Source: Pelagibius sp040217155
Lineage (GTDB): Bacteria; Pseudomonadota; Alphaproteobacteria; Kiloniellales; Kiloniellaceae
Length of the DNA: 64,000 bases
Assembly: GCA_040217155.1 (NCBI GenBank)
Contig: JAVJNS010000014.1
Location: 62,001 to 126,000 of the forward strand
Reading direction: 5' to 3'
Part shown: piece by piece, positions 1 through 8,337 of the stretch
How the letters are laid out: each line of letters opens with the position of its first letter
Position numbering within the stretch: the first letter of the stretch is position 1
Program-made: the position numbers and the translations under genes
Notes under the pieces: generated by a model
Databases searched by the model: none
Seen by the model: the letters and a program-made list of their open reading frames with translations, nothing else
Told to the model about the DNA's origin: nothing

Positions 1-305
1 TCGGGCAGAGCGGCAATGTCTTCCAGGCCTTTGGCCATGGCCTCGATGCGCTCCGGTGTCAGCGCTAGGCGATCGAGCAGCGCCGCGGTCAGGCCCTTGG
101 CCCGCGCCGCGGCCATGTCCTTGGCATTGGCCGCGGCAATGGTTTCGGCCTGCGCCCGGATAGCTTGGGCGGCGGCTTCGAGTGCCCGGGTTTTCACCTC
201 GGGCTCCGCCAGCGCCAGTTTGGCGGCGGCGTCACGGGCCGCCTGGCCGAGGGCCGTCATCTCGCTTTGCAGGTCGTCCTGCTTCAGAGCAGCATCCGCG
301 GGCAT
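1..305 (-). CDS. proA: Gamma-glutamyl phosphate reductase ProA, N-terminal part (gene runs off the window)
   Basis: The minus-strand frame opens with ATG at 305 and stays open to the window edge, giving about 101 residues. The segment has the family's N-terminal layout: an Ala-rich helical region, then AANAKDMAAA and LLDRLALTPERIEAMA, typical of ProA. ProA reduces gamma-glutamyl phosphate to glutamate semialdehyde with NADPH, the second step of proline synthesis in the cytosol. It lies 14 bp downstream of proB in the same direction, so the two are very likely co-transcribed. The catalytic Cys region lies outside the window. Confidence 0.93.
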   Translation of the reverse strand, partial: MPADAALKQDDLQSEMTALGQAARDAAAKLALAEPEVKTRALEAAAQAIRAQAETIAAANAKDMAAARAKGLTAALLDRLALTPERIEAMAKGLEDIAALP

Positions 306-319
306 TGTTCGCTCTTTCC

Positions 320-1459
320 CTATGACACCACCAGGTCGTCCCGGTGAATCAACTCTTCGCGGCCACGGTAGCCGAGAATGGCTTCGATTTCACGGCTCTT
401 ATGCCCCATGATGCGGCGCGCATCGGCGGCGGAATAGGCCGCCAGGCCGCGCGCCATCTCCTGGCCCGCGGGATCGCAGACCAGCACGGCATCGCCGCGC
501 TCGAAGCGGCCCTCGACGGCGGTGACGCCGGCCGGCAGCAAGGATTTGCCGCTCTTCAGCGCCCTCAGGGCGCCGGCGTCGACCAGCAGCTTGCCGGACG
601 GCTTTAGGCTGCCGGCGATCCAACGCTTGCGCGCCGTACGCGGCTCCACCGAGGCCAGGAACCAGGTGCAGCGCGCGCCTTCATCGACGGCCTTCAGGGG
701 ATGCAGGACCCGGCCGCTGGCGATGGCCATGCGGCAGCCGGCGCCGGTCGCGATCTTGCCTGCCGTCAGCTTGGTGATCATGCCGCCATTCGAAAAGCCG
801 CTGGCCGCGACGCCGGCCATGGCCTCGATCTCCGGGGTGATCTCGGCGACCTCGGGGATGAAGGTCGCGGCGGGGTTTTGGCGCGGGTCGGCGCTGTAGA
901 GCCCGTCGATGTCCGACAGCAGCACCAGGGTATCGGCGCCCAGCATGGCGGCGACCCGCGCGGCGAGGCGGTCGTTGTCGCCGACACGAATTTCCGTGGT
1001 CGCCACGGTGTCGTTCTCGTTGATGACCGGCAGGGTGCCGAAGCGCAGCAGGGTGTTGAGCGTAGAGCGGGCGTTCAGGTGCCGGCGCCGTTCCTCGGTG
1101 TCTTCCAAGGTCAGCAGGATCTGCGCCACGGTGATGTCGTGGCGGGCGAGGGACTCCTGATAGGCATGGGCGAGGCGGATCTGCCCGGTGGCCGCCGCGG
1201 CCTGCTTTTCTTCCAGGCGCAAGGCCTTCTGGGTCAGGCCGAGATGGTGGCGGCCGACGGCGATGGCGCCGGAGGACACCAGCAGTACCTCGGTGCCGCG
1301 GCGGATCAGTGCTGCTACATCGTCGGCCAGGGCGTTCAGCCAGTCCCGGCGGATGGCACCCTCGGCCTCGTCGACCAGCAGGGCCGAGCCGATCTTCACC
1401 ACGAGGCGGCGAGCCTGCGCCAGGGCAGGGCGTTCGGCTCGGGCGGAGGCTGTGCTCAT
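320..1459 (-). CDS. proB: Glutamate 5-kinase ProB
   Basis: This 379-residue protein has the amino-acid kinase fold followed by a PUA domain. KIGSALLVD (residues 22-30) is the N-terminal phosphate-binding strand, VSSGAIAVGR (61-70) and INENDTV (146-152) line the active site, and LSDIDGLY (181-188) is a family signature. The PUA domain occupies roughly residues 280-365, and the length is normal for the two-domain form. It phosphorylates glutamate for proline synthesis and is usually feedback-inhibited by proline. Its ATG overlaps the obgE stop by 4 nt, indicating translational coupling, and proA follows 14 bp downstream. Confidence 0.97.
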   Translation of the reverse strand: MSTASARAERPALAQARRLVVKIGSALLVDEAEGAIRRDWLNALADDVAALIRRGTEVLLVSSGAIAVGRHHLGLTQKALRLEEKQAAAATGQIRLAHAYQESLARHDITVAQILLTLEDTEERRRHLNARSTLNTLLRFGTLPVINENDTVATTEIRVGDNDRLAARVAAMLGADTLVLLSDIDGLYSADPRQNPAATFIPEVAEITPEIEAMAGVAASGFSNGGMITKLTAGKIATGAGCRMAIASGRVLHPLKAVDEGARCTWFLASVEPRTARKRWIAGSLKPSGKLLVDAGALRALKSGKSLLPAGVTAVEGRFERGDAVLVCDPAGQEMARGLAAYSAADARRIMGHKSREIEAILGYRGREELIHRDDLVVS

Positions 1460-2493
1460 GGCCGAAAGCCGTCTTCTGCCGCCTCGGTCTCTGCGCCCTG
1501 GCGCCGTTCAGTCTCGATGTGCGTCAGCAGGCGTTGCAGGATCTCGTCCACGCCTTCGCCGGTGGCGCCGGACAGGCACAGCACCTCGGTGCCGGAGGCT
1601 TGCGCCAAGGCGGTCCGCTTCTCCGCGAGTTCGTCCCCGTCGAGCGCGTCCAGCTTGTTGAGGCCGATGACCTCGGACTTTTCCGCCAGGCCGCCGCCAT
1701 AGGCCGCCAGTTCCTCGCGGATCGTCCGGTAGGCGGCAACGACGTCGTCCTGGGTGCCGTCGATCAGGTGCAGCAAGATGCCGCAGCGCTCGATATGTCC
1801 CAAAAAGCGATCGCCGAGGCCGCTGCCCTCGTGTGCCCCTTCGATGAGGCCGGGGATGTCGGCAATGATGAGCTCGGCCTCGCCGCGCCGCACCACGCCC
1901 AGATTGGGATGCAGGGTGGTGAAGGGATAGTCGCCGATCTTCGGCTTCGCCCGCGAGACCACGGAAAGGAAGGTCGATTTGCCGGCGTTGGGCAGGCCGA
2001 CAAGGCCAACGTCGGCGATCAGTTTCAGGCGCAACCAGACCCACATTTCCTCACCCGGCCAGCCGGGATCGGCGCGGCGCGGCGCGCGGTTGGTGGAGGA
2101 CTTGAAACGGGTGTTGCCGAAGCCCCCGTCGCCGCCTTTCAGGAAAACGATGCGCTGGCCCTCTTCCGTCAGGTCGGCCAGCACCTCTTCCTTGTCCTCG
2201 CTCATTACCTGGGTGCCGACCGGCACCTTGACGACCAGGCTCCGGCCGGCGGCGCCGGTCATGTTCTTGCCCTTACCGCCCTCGCCGCGCGGCGCCTTGA
2301 AATGCTGGCGATAGCGGAAGTCGATCAGCGTGTTGAGGCCGTTCACCGCTTCGAATATGACGTCGGCGCCGCGGCCGCCGTCGCCGCCATCGGGGCCGCC
2401 GAACTCGACATACTTTTCGCGGCGGAAGGACATGCAGCCATTTCCCCCGTCGCCGCTTTTCAAGTAGATCTTGGCTTCGTCGAGAAACTTCAT
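1456..2493 (-). CDS. obgE: GTPase ObgE/CgtA
   Basis: The protein has 345 residues. It begins MKFLDEAKIYLKSGDGGNG, the start of the glycine-rich Obg fold (about 1-158). The G domain follows, with GLPNAGKST (G1), DIPGLIEGA (G3) and NKLD (G4). Obg GTPases associate with the large ribosomal subunit and act in ribosome maturation and stress signalling. The chosen ATG matches the invariant N-terminus of the family; the frame remains open upstream, but that extension is not Obg-like. The start codon overlaps the stop of the upstream acetyltransferase by 4 nt (ATGA), and the stop overlaps proB by 4 nt. Confidence 0.97.
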   Translation of the reverse strand: MKFLDEAKIYLKSGDGGNGCMSFRREKYVEFGGPDGGDGGRGADVIFEAVNGLNTLIDFRYRQHFKAPRGEGGKGKNMTGAAGRSLVVKVPVGTQVMSEDKEEVLADLTEEGQRIVFLKGGDGGFGNTRFKSSTNRAPRRADPGWPGEEMWVWLRLKLIADVGLVGLPNAGKSTFLSVVSRAKPKIGDYPFTTLHPNLGVVRRGEAELIIADIPGLIEGAHEGSGLGDRFLGHIERCGILLHLIDGTQDDVVAAYRTIREELAAYGGGLAEKSEVIGLNKLDALDGDELAEKRTALAQASGTEVLCLSGATGEGVDEILQRLLTHIETERRQGAETEAAEDGFRP

Positions 2494-3077
2494 GGCGCCT
2501 TGTCCATATCCTGTCGGGCCCTCTGCCAGGTTTCGCGGGTCAGCAGCAGGCGGTGCGCGTCGACGAAGCCCTGGCGCGCCGCGCTCCATTGCCGGGCGAC
2601 GCCGTTCGCCGCGAAACCGGCCTTCTGCAGAACCCTTCCCGAGGCAAGATTGTCGATGAAGTGGCCAGACTGCAAAGCCTCGGCGTAGAGCTTTTCGAAG
2701 CCGAAGACGACCATCGCCCGGGCCGCATCGGTGGCGAGGCCACGGCCCCAGCACTCCGGCGCAAGCCAATAGCCGAGCTCGTAGTTGCCGGGCTCTAGCT
2801 TGCGCAGGCTGATGGCGCCGATGATCGGTTCAATGGCGCAACTTCCCTCGTTCTCCCCCGCATCTTCCGTGATGGCGAAGGTATGTTCCTGTGCCTTTGC
2901 CCGCGCCTCGCCGTGGCCGGCGATCCAATCGGCCGCCGCGCCTTCGGGGTAGGGGTGGGCGATGCGCGTGGTCATGCGCGCGATTTCCCAGAGGCTGACA
3001 TTGCGCTGAACCGCTTCGACGTCGTCTTCCACGAAGGGACGAAGAACAAGGCGGTCGGTCTCCAGTATGATGCTCAT
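2490..3077 (-). CDS. GNAT-family N-acetyltransferase (RimJ/RimL type)
   Basis: This 195-residue protein starts MSIILETDRLVLRPF, typical of RimJ/RimL-like acetyltransferases. It has the acetyl-CoA loop region ECWGRGLATDAARAMV and a C-terminal N-x-ASxRVLxKxGF motif (NLASGRVLQKAGF). Such enzymes acetylate N-termini or small molecules; the substrate here cannot be told. The frame is open further upstream, but the homology begins at this ATG. It sits between rpmA and obgE and is translationally coupled to obgE. A terminator for rplU-rpmA lies just upstream, so this gene probably heads its own transcript or depends on readthrough. Confidence 0.9.
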   Translation of the reverse strand: MSIILETDRLVLRPFVEDDVEAVQRNVSLWEIARMTTRIAHPYPEGAAADWIAGHGEARAKAQEHTFAITEDAGENEGSCAIEPIIGAISLRKLEPGNYELGYWLAPECWGRGLATDAARAMVVFGFEKLYAEALQSGHFIDNLASGRVLQKAGFAANGVARQWSAARQGFVDAHRLLLTRETWQRARQDMDKAP

Positions 3078-3114
3078 TGAACTGCTGCTCTCTGCCGATC
3101 CCGGACGGACATAG

Positions 3115-3141
3115 AAAAAGGGAGATGGTGACCCATCTCCC
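3115..3141 (-). terminator. Intrinsic terminator downstream of rpmA
   Basis: On the minus strand, a 9-bp perfect stem (GGGAGATGG pairing with CCATCTCCC, 3120-3128 and 3133-3141, with a 4-nt loop) is followed by five T residues (3115-3119 read in reverse). It lies between the rpmA stop and the acetyltransferase start, so it should end the rplU-rpmA transcript. Confidence 0.85.
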
Positions 3142-3192
3142 TCCTTCAGTCGGCTGCAAGCAGATGGGTGCCCCGGTGGGCCCCCACCGGCG

Positions 3193-3474
3193 TTATTCAG
3201 CGGCGCTCGGCGACGGCTGCTCCGCGGTATCGACGGACACATAGGTCCGTCCGCCGCGTTTGGTCTCGAAAGAAACCGCGCCCTCGACCTTGGCGAAGAT
3301 GGTGTGGTCCTTGCCGAGGCCGACATTGCGGCCCGGATGGAACTTGGTGCCGCGCTGGCGCACCAGGATGTTGCCCGGGATCACGGCCTCGCCACCGAAC
3401 TTCTTAACGCCGAGGCGGCGTCCGGCGGAATCGCGCCCGTTGCGTGAGCTGCCGCCTGCCTTCTTATGAGCCAT
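3193..3474 (-). CDS. rpmA: 50S ribosomal protein L27
   Basis: The protein has 93 residues and starts MAHKKAGGSSRNGRDS, the near-invariant N-terminus of L27 that reaches towards the peptidyl-transferase centre. GNILVRQRGTKFHPG and the internal glycines match the family. The C-terminal tail (about ten residues) is slightly longer than the core. It follows rplU by 3 nt in the conserved rplU-rpmA operon and is followed by a strong intrinsic terminator. Confidence 0.98.
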   Translation of the reverse strand: MAHKKAGGSSRNGRDSAGRRLGVKKFGGEAVIPGNILVRQRGTKFHPGRNVGLGKDHTIFAKVEGAVSFETKRGGRTYVSVDTAEQPSPSAAE

Positions 3475-3477
3475 GGC

Positions 3478-4005
3478 TTAGTCTTCCTTCTTCTTGGCCG
3501 CTGCCTTCTTGGCCGGCGCCTTCTTGGTGCCGGTCTTCTTCGCGGCAGCCTTCTTCGGTGCCGTCTTCTTCGGTGCCGTCTTCTTGGTTGCGGTCTTCTT
3601 TGCCGTTGCCTTCTCCGGCGCGGCCTCTGACTTCTTCGGGGTCTCGTCCTGCTTCGGCGCGGCCTTCTTGGCTTTGGCTTGCGGCTTTTTGCCGTCGGTC
3701 AGAATGTCGGTGATCCGCACCACTGTCAGGTCCTGGCGATGGCCCTGGGTCCGGCGATAGTTCTGGCGGCGCTTCTTCTTGAAGACCAGCACCTTGTCGC
3801 CACGGGTCTGCTCGACGACCTCGCCGGCCACGCAGACCCCATCGACGAAGGGGCTGCCGGCCTTGGTCTCGGCGCCCTCGCCGACCATCAGCACGGAATC
3901 GAAGGCGACGACTTCGCCGGTCTCGCCGTTCAGTTTTTCGATGACGATTACATCGTCTTTTGCGACTTTGTACTGCTTGCCGCCGGTTTTGATCACTGCA
4001 AACAT
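3478..4005 (-). CDS. rplU: 50S ribosomal protein L21 with a Lys/Ala-rich C-terminal extension
   Basis: The first 100 or so residues are canonical L21: MFAVIKTGGKQYKVA at the start and QNYRRTQGHRQDLTVVRI near the end of the core. The remaining 70 or so residues are an extension of Lys, Ala, Thr and Pro in repeated KKTAPKKTA-like units, resembling histone H1-type tails. The total is 175 residues against about 103 for E. coli L21. Long basic tails on L21 occur in some alphaproteobacteria. The start is set by the conserved MFAVI; the open frame upstream is not L21-like. A consensus-like promoter lies about 110 bp upstream. Confidence 0.97.
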   Translation of the reverse strand: MFAVIKTGGKQYKVAKDDVIVIEKLNGETGEVVAFDSVLMVGEGAETKAGSPFVDGVCVAGEVVEQTRGDKVLVFKKKRRQNYRRTQGHRQDLTVVRITDILTDGKKPQAKAKKAAPKQDETPKKSEAAPEKATAKKTATKKTAPKKTAPKKAAAKKTGTKKAPAKKAAAKKKED

Positions 4006-4117
4006 TGTGCTGGCTCGCCTAATTGTCGGCTTTTTCCGGCCCTCTGGCGCGAAGATCGCCGCCGGGGAGGGCCAACATGAAACACCGCGGCCCGGGGACC
4101 GCGGTTGATGGGCGCGC

Positions 4118-4145
4118 ACTATAGCCCCGCTGCCCCGGCTGTCAA
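4118..4145 (-). promoter_or_regulatory. Sigma-70-type promoter for rplU-rpmA, with a leader hairpin
   Basis: Read on the minus strand, TTGACA (4145-4140) and TATAGT (4123-4118) are separated by 16 bp, close to the housekeeping consensus. Transcription would start near 4110, leaving a leader of about 100 nt before rplU. That leader contains inverted CCGCGG arms at 4085-4104, possibly an L21 autoregulatory structure; that role is inference. Confidence 0.7.
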
Positions 4146-4201
4146 CGCGATTCTGACCCCATTTTCGGGGCTGCTGGAGCCCTATTTTCCGATTATTTCT
4201 C

Positions 4202-5275
4202 TCAGCGGTCAGCGGCGGGAAAACGACGTCTAAGCCGAATCTCAGTGACTGCCGTGGCCGCGTGGACGCCGTCGGGGCCGTCGGCCTCGAAGCCCTGGGC
4301 GATCAGGCAGCCGCTGGCCGGCTCCGCGTAGAGGGCTAGCCGGGTTGTCGGATTGAGAACCGGTGGCTGCAGCCAGGCAAGATCGGGCCCAGCGGCGGCC
4401 ATGGCGTCCCGCATCACCTCGGCGCGGCGCTCGGAGGCGGTGCCGCGGGGTCTGGCCCGTGGCAAGGTGCTGCCAATCCAGTGGTTGGCCGCCACCTGAG
4501 GGCCCTCATGCACCACGGCGCGGTCTTCCAGGCGTTCGATGACCGCCTGCTCGCCGGGACGACAGCCGGCCAGGGAGAAGATCGCCGGCAAGGCCAGCGG
4601 GGTCTCAGCCAACATCTTCTTGGCGGCGGCGAAGTCGGGAGCGGTCGCGAAGACCTGGCGCAGCAGGTGGCCGGGCGGCAGGGCGCGGGATTTCCACAGG
4701 CCAAGGCGATCGAGCGCCCAGTCGAGATACTTGAAGGGGCTGCGCCGGCGCAAGGGCGCCTGGTTGAAGGCGGCGGCGAAGCGGCCGGAGGCGTGGCCCT
4801 GGATGCTTCCGGTGAAGCCAGGCCAGGTGAGATTGATCCACTCTCCGGCTGCGCCCCGATAGCTTGCCGCCACCAGCTTGGCGCCGAGGCCTTCGAAGGG
4901 CCAGTCGAGGACCCTCGTCAGGCGGGGCAATCCGCTGCCCGGTGCCGGACCGACGCTGCAGGTGCAGGCCCACTCATAGCTGAGATTCAGAAAGTGGGCG
5001 CCGGGCCGGCCGAGCGCCGCCGCCACGTCTTCGATTTCCGCCAGATAGGGATTACCGCTGCGCGCGAGCCAGTGCCGCGACAGGCGGTCGGCAAGCGCGA
5101 TGGCCGCTGCCGGATAGTGCCGCTCGGCGGCTGCGATCAGGGCGGCCAGGCGCTCGGGCTCCAGGCGCAACAAGTCCGCCGGGTCCCCTACCCGGTGCTG
5201 GGGGATTTCAGGAAGAGCCGCCAAGGGCGCGGCGGTCACCGCCAGAGTGTCCTGTAAGCCGGATTGCAGCATCAC
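4202..5275 (-). CDS. Ntn-hydrolase of the choloylglycine hydrolase / acid ceramidase-like group
   Basis: This 357-residue protein has EWACTCSVG near residues 101-109, where Cys104 is a good candidate N-terminal nucleophile, followed by RVLDWPF, which resembles the R-N-L-D motif of NAAA/acid ceramidase-like amidases. These enzymes cleave linear amide bonds and mature by autocatalytic cleavage just before the Cys. About 100 residues precede the Cys, consistent with a propeptide-like region. No clear signal peptide is seen. The substrate is unknown. It stands alone between the rplU promoter and tRNA-Ser. Confidence 0.65.
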   Translation of the reverse strand: MMLQSGLQDTLAVTAAPLAALPEIPQHRVGDPADLLRLEPERLAALIAAAERHYPAAAIALADRLSRHWLARSGNPYLAEIEDVAAALGRPGAHFLNLSYEWACTCSVGPAPGSGLPRLTRVLDWPFEGLGAKLVAASYRGAAGEWINLTWPGFTGSIQGHASGRFAAAFNQAPLRRRSPFKYLDWALDRLGLWKSRALPPGHLLRQVFATAPDFAAAKKMLAETPLALPAIFSLAGCRPGEQAVIERLEDRAVVHEGPQVAANHWIGSTLPRARPRGTASERRAEVMRDAMAAAGPDLAWLQPPVLNPTTRLALYAEPASGCLIAQGFEADGPDGVHAATAVTEIRLRRRFPAADR

Positions 5276-5465
5276 GCGGACATTTATAGCAGAGAAGGTA
5301 TTTCAACCCCAGGGGAAGCGCCTGCCGCTTCCTGGGCCGCGATGGCGTCGCAGCGTCCCGGCCGTTCCGGCACGCAGCCTGCGCTTGCGCCCCCGGCGGC
5401 GCTTGGGCTAGTAAAGGCGCGCCGTTCGCGGCGGGCCGTTCAGGGCCCGTCGCGCCCCAGCTTGC

Positions 5466-5555
5466 GGAGGGGTGCCGGAGTGGTCGAACGGGGCGGTCTC
5501 GAAAACCGTTGTGCGCGCGAGCGTACCGTGGGTTCGAATCCCACCCCCTCCGCCA
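5466..5555 (+). tRNA. tRNA-Ser (anticodon CGA)
   Basis: A 90-nt class II tRNA folds here: acceptor GGAGGGG (5466-5472) pairs with CCCCTCC (5545-5551), the discriminator is G and CCA is encoded (5553-5555). The T loop contains GGTTCGAATCC, there is a long variable arm, and the anticodon loop CTCGAAA gives anticodon CGA (UCG codons). The long variable arm and anticodon identify it as serine. Confidence 0.97.
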
Positions 5556-5845
5556 CCGACACCAAGGCCCTATAAGGAGCGGTCGGGCTGGATGCTATGT
5601 CCAGGCTGAGGATGCCATAGGCCAGGCGCTCAGGCGTAAAGAGGTCTCTTAGTCCGCCCAGGTCGACGGCATTGAACCAGCCGACGTAGCGCCGGACGCC
5701 GCTTTCGTTTACTTCCGTTCCGCTGCCTCGGGTCAAGGGGTAAGCGCGGCGCGATCAATAACCGTACCGGCCTCGCAACCGGTTTTTTCCACAATTGAGA
5801 ACCTCATAGCGCGAAAGGCGCCAAGACCGGCGCCGACCCCATGCT

Positions 5846-6727
5846 TTATTCGATCACCACGAAGCTGCGCAGTTCGATGCTCTCGCGTGGCGGCGCGTCT
5901 TGGCCCTGCTGCGGCAGGGAGAAGGCACTGTGTGGCGTGAAGCGGGCGCGACCGTCGTCCCGGCTGTCCCACCCCTTGATCAGCAGCACCTCGTCGCGCG
6001 TCATCTGCGGCACGTAATACCAGCGCTGGGCGGGGTGGTGTGCCAGATGATAGATCTCGCCAACCCGGTCGGGAAAGATCTGGTCCGTGGCGATGAGGTC
6101 CTCCGGCCGCACCGAGGTGGCGTCGGCAAGAGCGAGGGGGCTACGCTGTACCGGGCCACGAATCGGCCGCCAGACATTTACCTGAACGATGCGCCCTCCG
6201 GTATCGGCAAGGCGGTCGACTTCGGCGCCGCCGAGAATGTCTCTTGCGCGCTGCGGCCCGCTCACCGTCGTATAGTCGACGTGAACGCGGTTGGCCGGCC
6301 CCCGGGAACCATCCTGATTCGTTGCCCCGCTGGTGCTGTCCGAGCGTCGCGTGGCATCGAAAATGACGATCCGCGTGACGTTGCCGCTGCAGCCCAGTTC
6401 CCGCTGTAGCAGGGCGGCGGCCTCGGGGTAGTAGGCGCGCTCCACCGTCGCGTCGTTGTAGAGGTCACTGACGGCAGTGACGTGTTGGCGCAAGACAAAG
6501 CCTTCGCGATCGAGGCTAGCGTCCGCGGCATCGCGGCGCAGATCGCGGATCGAGACCACGCGGTCTTGCGTCGCGAATAGATGGCGCGGCGCTCCGCCGG
6601 TCAGGGCGGCGCTCTCCAACACCGGCTTTTCTTTCTGCGGCCGGATGAATCTAAGTGCTGCGTGCAGGTCGGCGGCGGTTTGAGGGACTTCTGCCTGCCC
6701 CGGCAGGGTCGCGATGACTTGGTTCAC
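5846..6727 (-). CDS. CmcJ/NvfI-family oxidoreductase-like protein
   Basis: The protein has 293 residues if started at GTG 6727, which has a GGAG ribosome site a few bases upstream; the open frame extends further but without family features. Motifs typical of the CmcJ/NvfI (AsaB-like) group are VHVDYT, VNVWRP and WYYVPQMTRDEVLLIKGWDS near the C-terminus. Members are annotated as hydroxylases, methyltransferases or desaturases; the true reaction here is unknown. It is divergent from the secreted protease at 6912, with an AT-rich promoter region between them. Confidence 0.72.
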   Translation of the reverse strand: MNQVIATLPGQAEVPQTAADLHAALRFIRPQKEKPVLESAALTGGAPRHLFATQDRVVSIRDLRRDAADASLDREGFVLRQHVTAVSDLYNDATVERAYYPEAAALLQRELGCSGNVTRIVIFDATRRSDSTSGATNQDGSRGPANRVHVDYTTVSGPQRARDILGGAEVDRLADTGGRIVQVNVWRPIRGPVQRSPLALADATSVRPEDLIATDQIFPDRVGEIYHLAHHPAQRWYYVPQMTRDEVLLIKGWDSRDDGRARFTPHSAFSLPQQGQDAPPRESIELRSFVVIE

Positions 6728-6911
6728 GGCGTGCTCCTCTCTCGACCGGCGACCGCAAAACGGCCGCGCTTGAAAGGAGGTGATCATCATCCTTCCTGGC
6801 TTTAATAGTGATTTTCGGAAAGAGATTTTTTCCTCATTGGCACAAATACTCCGCATTGGTTGCTGAGATCGGCCCAATTCCGTCAAATGGCTGATTGGCC
6901 TGAGGGAGCAC

Positions 6912-8222
6912 GTGCCGTTGCGAGGACACCTGACGACGCAGACTGTTCGCGCGGTTGCCGCCGTTTTGATACTGCTGCCTGCTGGAGTCCCGGCCCTGGC
7001 GGAAGATGGCGGGGAGGCGCGTGCCGCCATTCTTGCAGGCGCCGAGCAGTTCTGCCCAGAAGGCATCGAGAAATCAGCTGCATTGGCGCAAGCCCTGCCG
7101 GGCTATGTTCTGACCGAATTGGAGGACGCTGGGCCGCCAGAGCAGTGGCTGCGGCGAAGGTTGCGTTTTGAGAATGCCGGTTCGGATCTGGCGCTTGACG
7201 TGATGGCCTATCGGAGCGGCGGCGTGCTGCACCGGATCGACATAGAGGCACGAGCCTTGGCCGCTGACCGGCCATTGACCCTGGCGATTCTCCGAGGCGA
7301 CTGCACCGTTCTGCAGGCGCGCGCACTCCTATATGAGGCGGGCAGCGCCCAGGAACTGGCGATCCTCGCAGGGAATCTCGAGACGGAGGTTGGGCGCGAG
7401 CCGCTCAATCCACCGGTGCCACCGGGTGTGGATGTCGGGGGCGTGACAGTCGCTCATGTGGACAGTGGCGTGAACTATCTGCTGCCGCGAATTGCCAGTC
7501 GGCTCGCCCGTGATGCGAAAGGCCGCAGTCTGGGTTACGACTTCTGGGATCTCGACGACCGGCCCTTCGACGGAGACATCGGGCGCTCGCCCTTTTTTCC
7601 ACAGCGCCACGGCACGCGGGTGGCCAGCCTGCTTTTGCGGGAGGCGCCGCAGGTGCGCTTGGTTCCCTACCGCTATCCGCGCCCCGACCTGGGCCGCATG
7701 GCTGAATTGGTGGCCGCCGCCGCGTCCGCCGACGCGGCGATTGTCCTTATTCCCCTGGGCAGCACCAAGCGGGCAGACTGGGAGGCTTTCGAGGCGGCGG
7801 CGCGGGCGCAACCGGATCTGCTGTTTATCGTTTCCGCCGGCAATGACGGGCGCGATATCGACGCCCGCCCGGTTTATCCGGCGGGCCTGCCTCTCGATAA
7901 CATGATCGTCGTCACGTCTTCAGACCAAGCAGGTTATCCGGCGCCAGGTTCCAACTGGGGCGCGCTGAGCGTGGACCTGATGGTGCCTGCCGAGCTTCAA
8001 TCTGTCACGGGGTTCACAGGCGAAACGGTGGAGGCTTCGGGATCGAGCTTCGCCGTGCCCAGGTTGGGGGCTCTGGCGGCGCGGCTGAAGGCGGCTCATC
8101 CCGGTTGGCGGGCCGCAGATTTGAAGCGCGCTATCTTTGCCCATGCAGTGCCTCCGCCGCCGGAGGCTTCTGGGGCGGTCGCCCGGGGCTGGATTCCCCA
8201 GCCGGACGCTGTCCGGAACTAA
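6912..8222 (+). CDS. Secreted subtilisin-like (S8) serine protease
   Basis: The 436 residues start at GTG 6912, behind a GAGGGAG ribosome site. An N-terminal hydrophobic segment ending in PALA (about residue 30) is a probable signal peptide. The subtilase triad is visible: Asp184 in AHVDSGVNY, His233 in QRHGTRVAS and Ser379 in GSSFAVP, plus the oxyanion Asn311 in VSAGNDG. Residues 31-170 are a prodomain-like region of unknown fold. It should act in the periplasm or outside. It precedes the RND pump by 115 bp, but a functional link is not evident. Confidence 0.85.
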   Translation: MPLRGHLTTQTVRAVAAVLILLPAGVPALAEDGGEARAAILAGAEQFCPEGIEKSAALAQALPGYVLTELEDAGPPEQWLRRRLRFENAGSDLALDVMAYRSGGVLHRIDIEARALAADRPLTLAILRGDCTVLQARALLYEAGSAQELAILAGNLETEVGREPLNPPVPPGVDVGGVTVAHVDSGVNYLLPRIASRLARDAKGRSLGYDFWDLDDRPFDGDIGRSPFFPQRHGTRVASLLLREAPQVRLVPYRYPRPDLGRMAELVAAAASADAAIVLIPLGSTKRADWEAFEAAARAQPDLLFIVSAGNDGRDIDARPVYPAGLPLDNMIVVTSSDQAGYPAPGSNWGALSVDLMVPAELQSVTGFTGETVEASGSSFAVPRLGALAARLKAAHPGWRAADLKRAIFAHAVPPPPEASGAVARGWIPQPDAVRN

Positions 8223-8337
8223 ACCCCTGATTTGCAGGACTTGTCCTTGTGGCAGTAAGTCGTTGCGCTGATTCGGAGTACGGCCTCATAATCCTATCTG
8301 CTGGCTCCGGATGCCAGCTTGTGGCGGACAAAATCGA

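Noticed and set aside
1309..2688. 459-residue plus-strand open frame
   Set aside because: It is antisense to obgE and has no protein-like motifs.
5440..5736. 98-residue minus-strand frame covering tRNA-Ser
   Set aside because: Its C-terminal half is the antisense translation of the tRNA, a well-known false gene. Only the N-terminal segment is noted as a possible relic.
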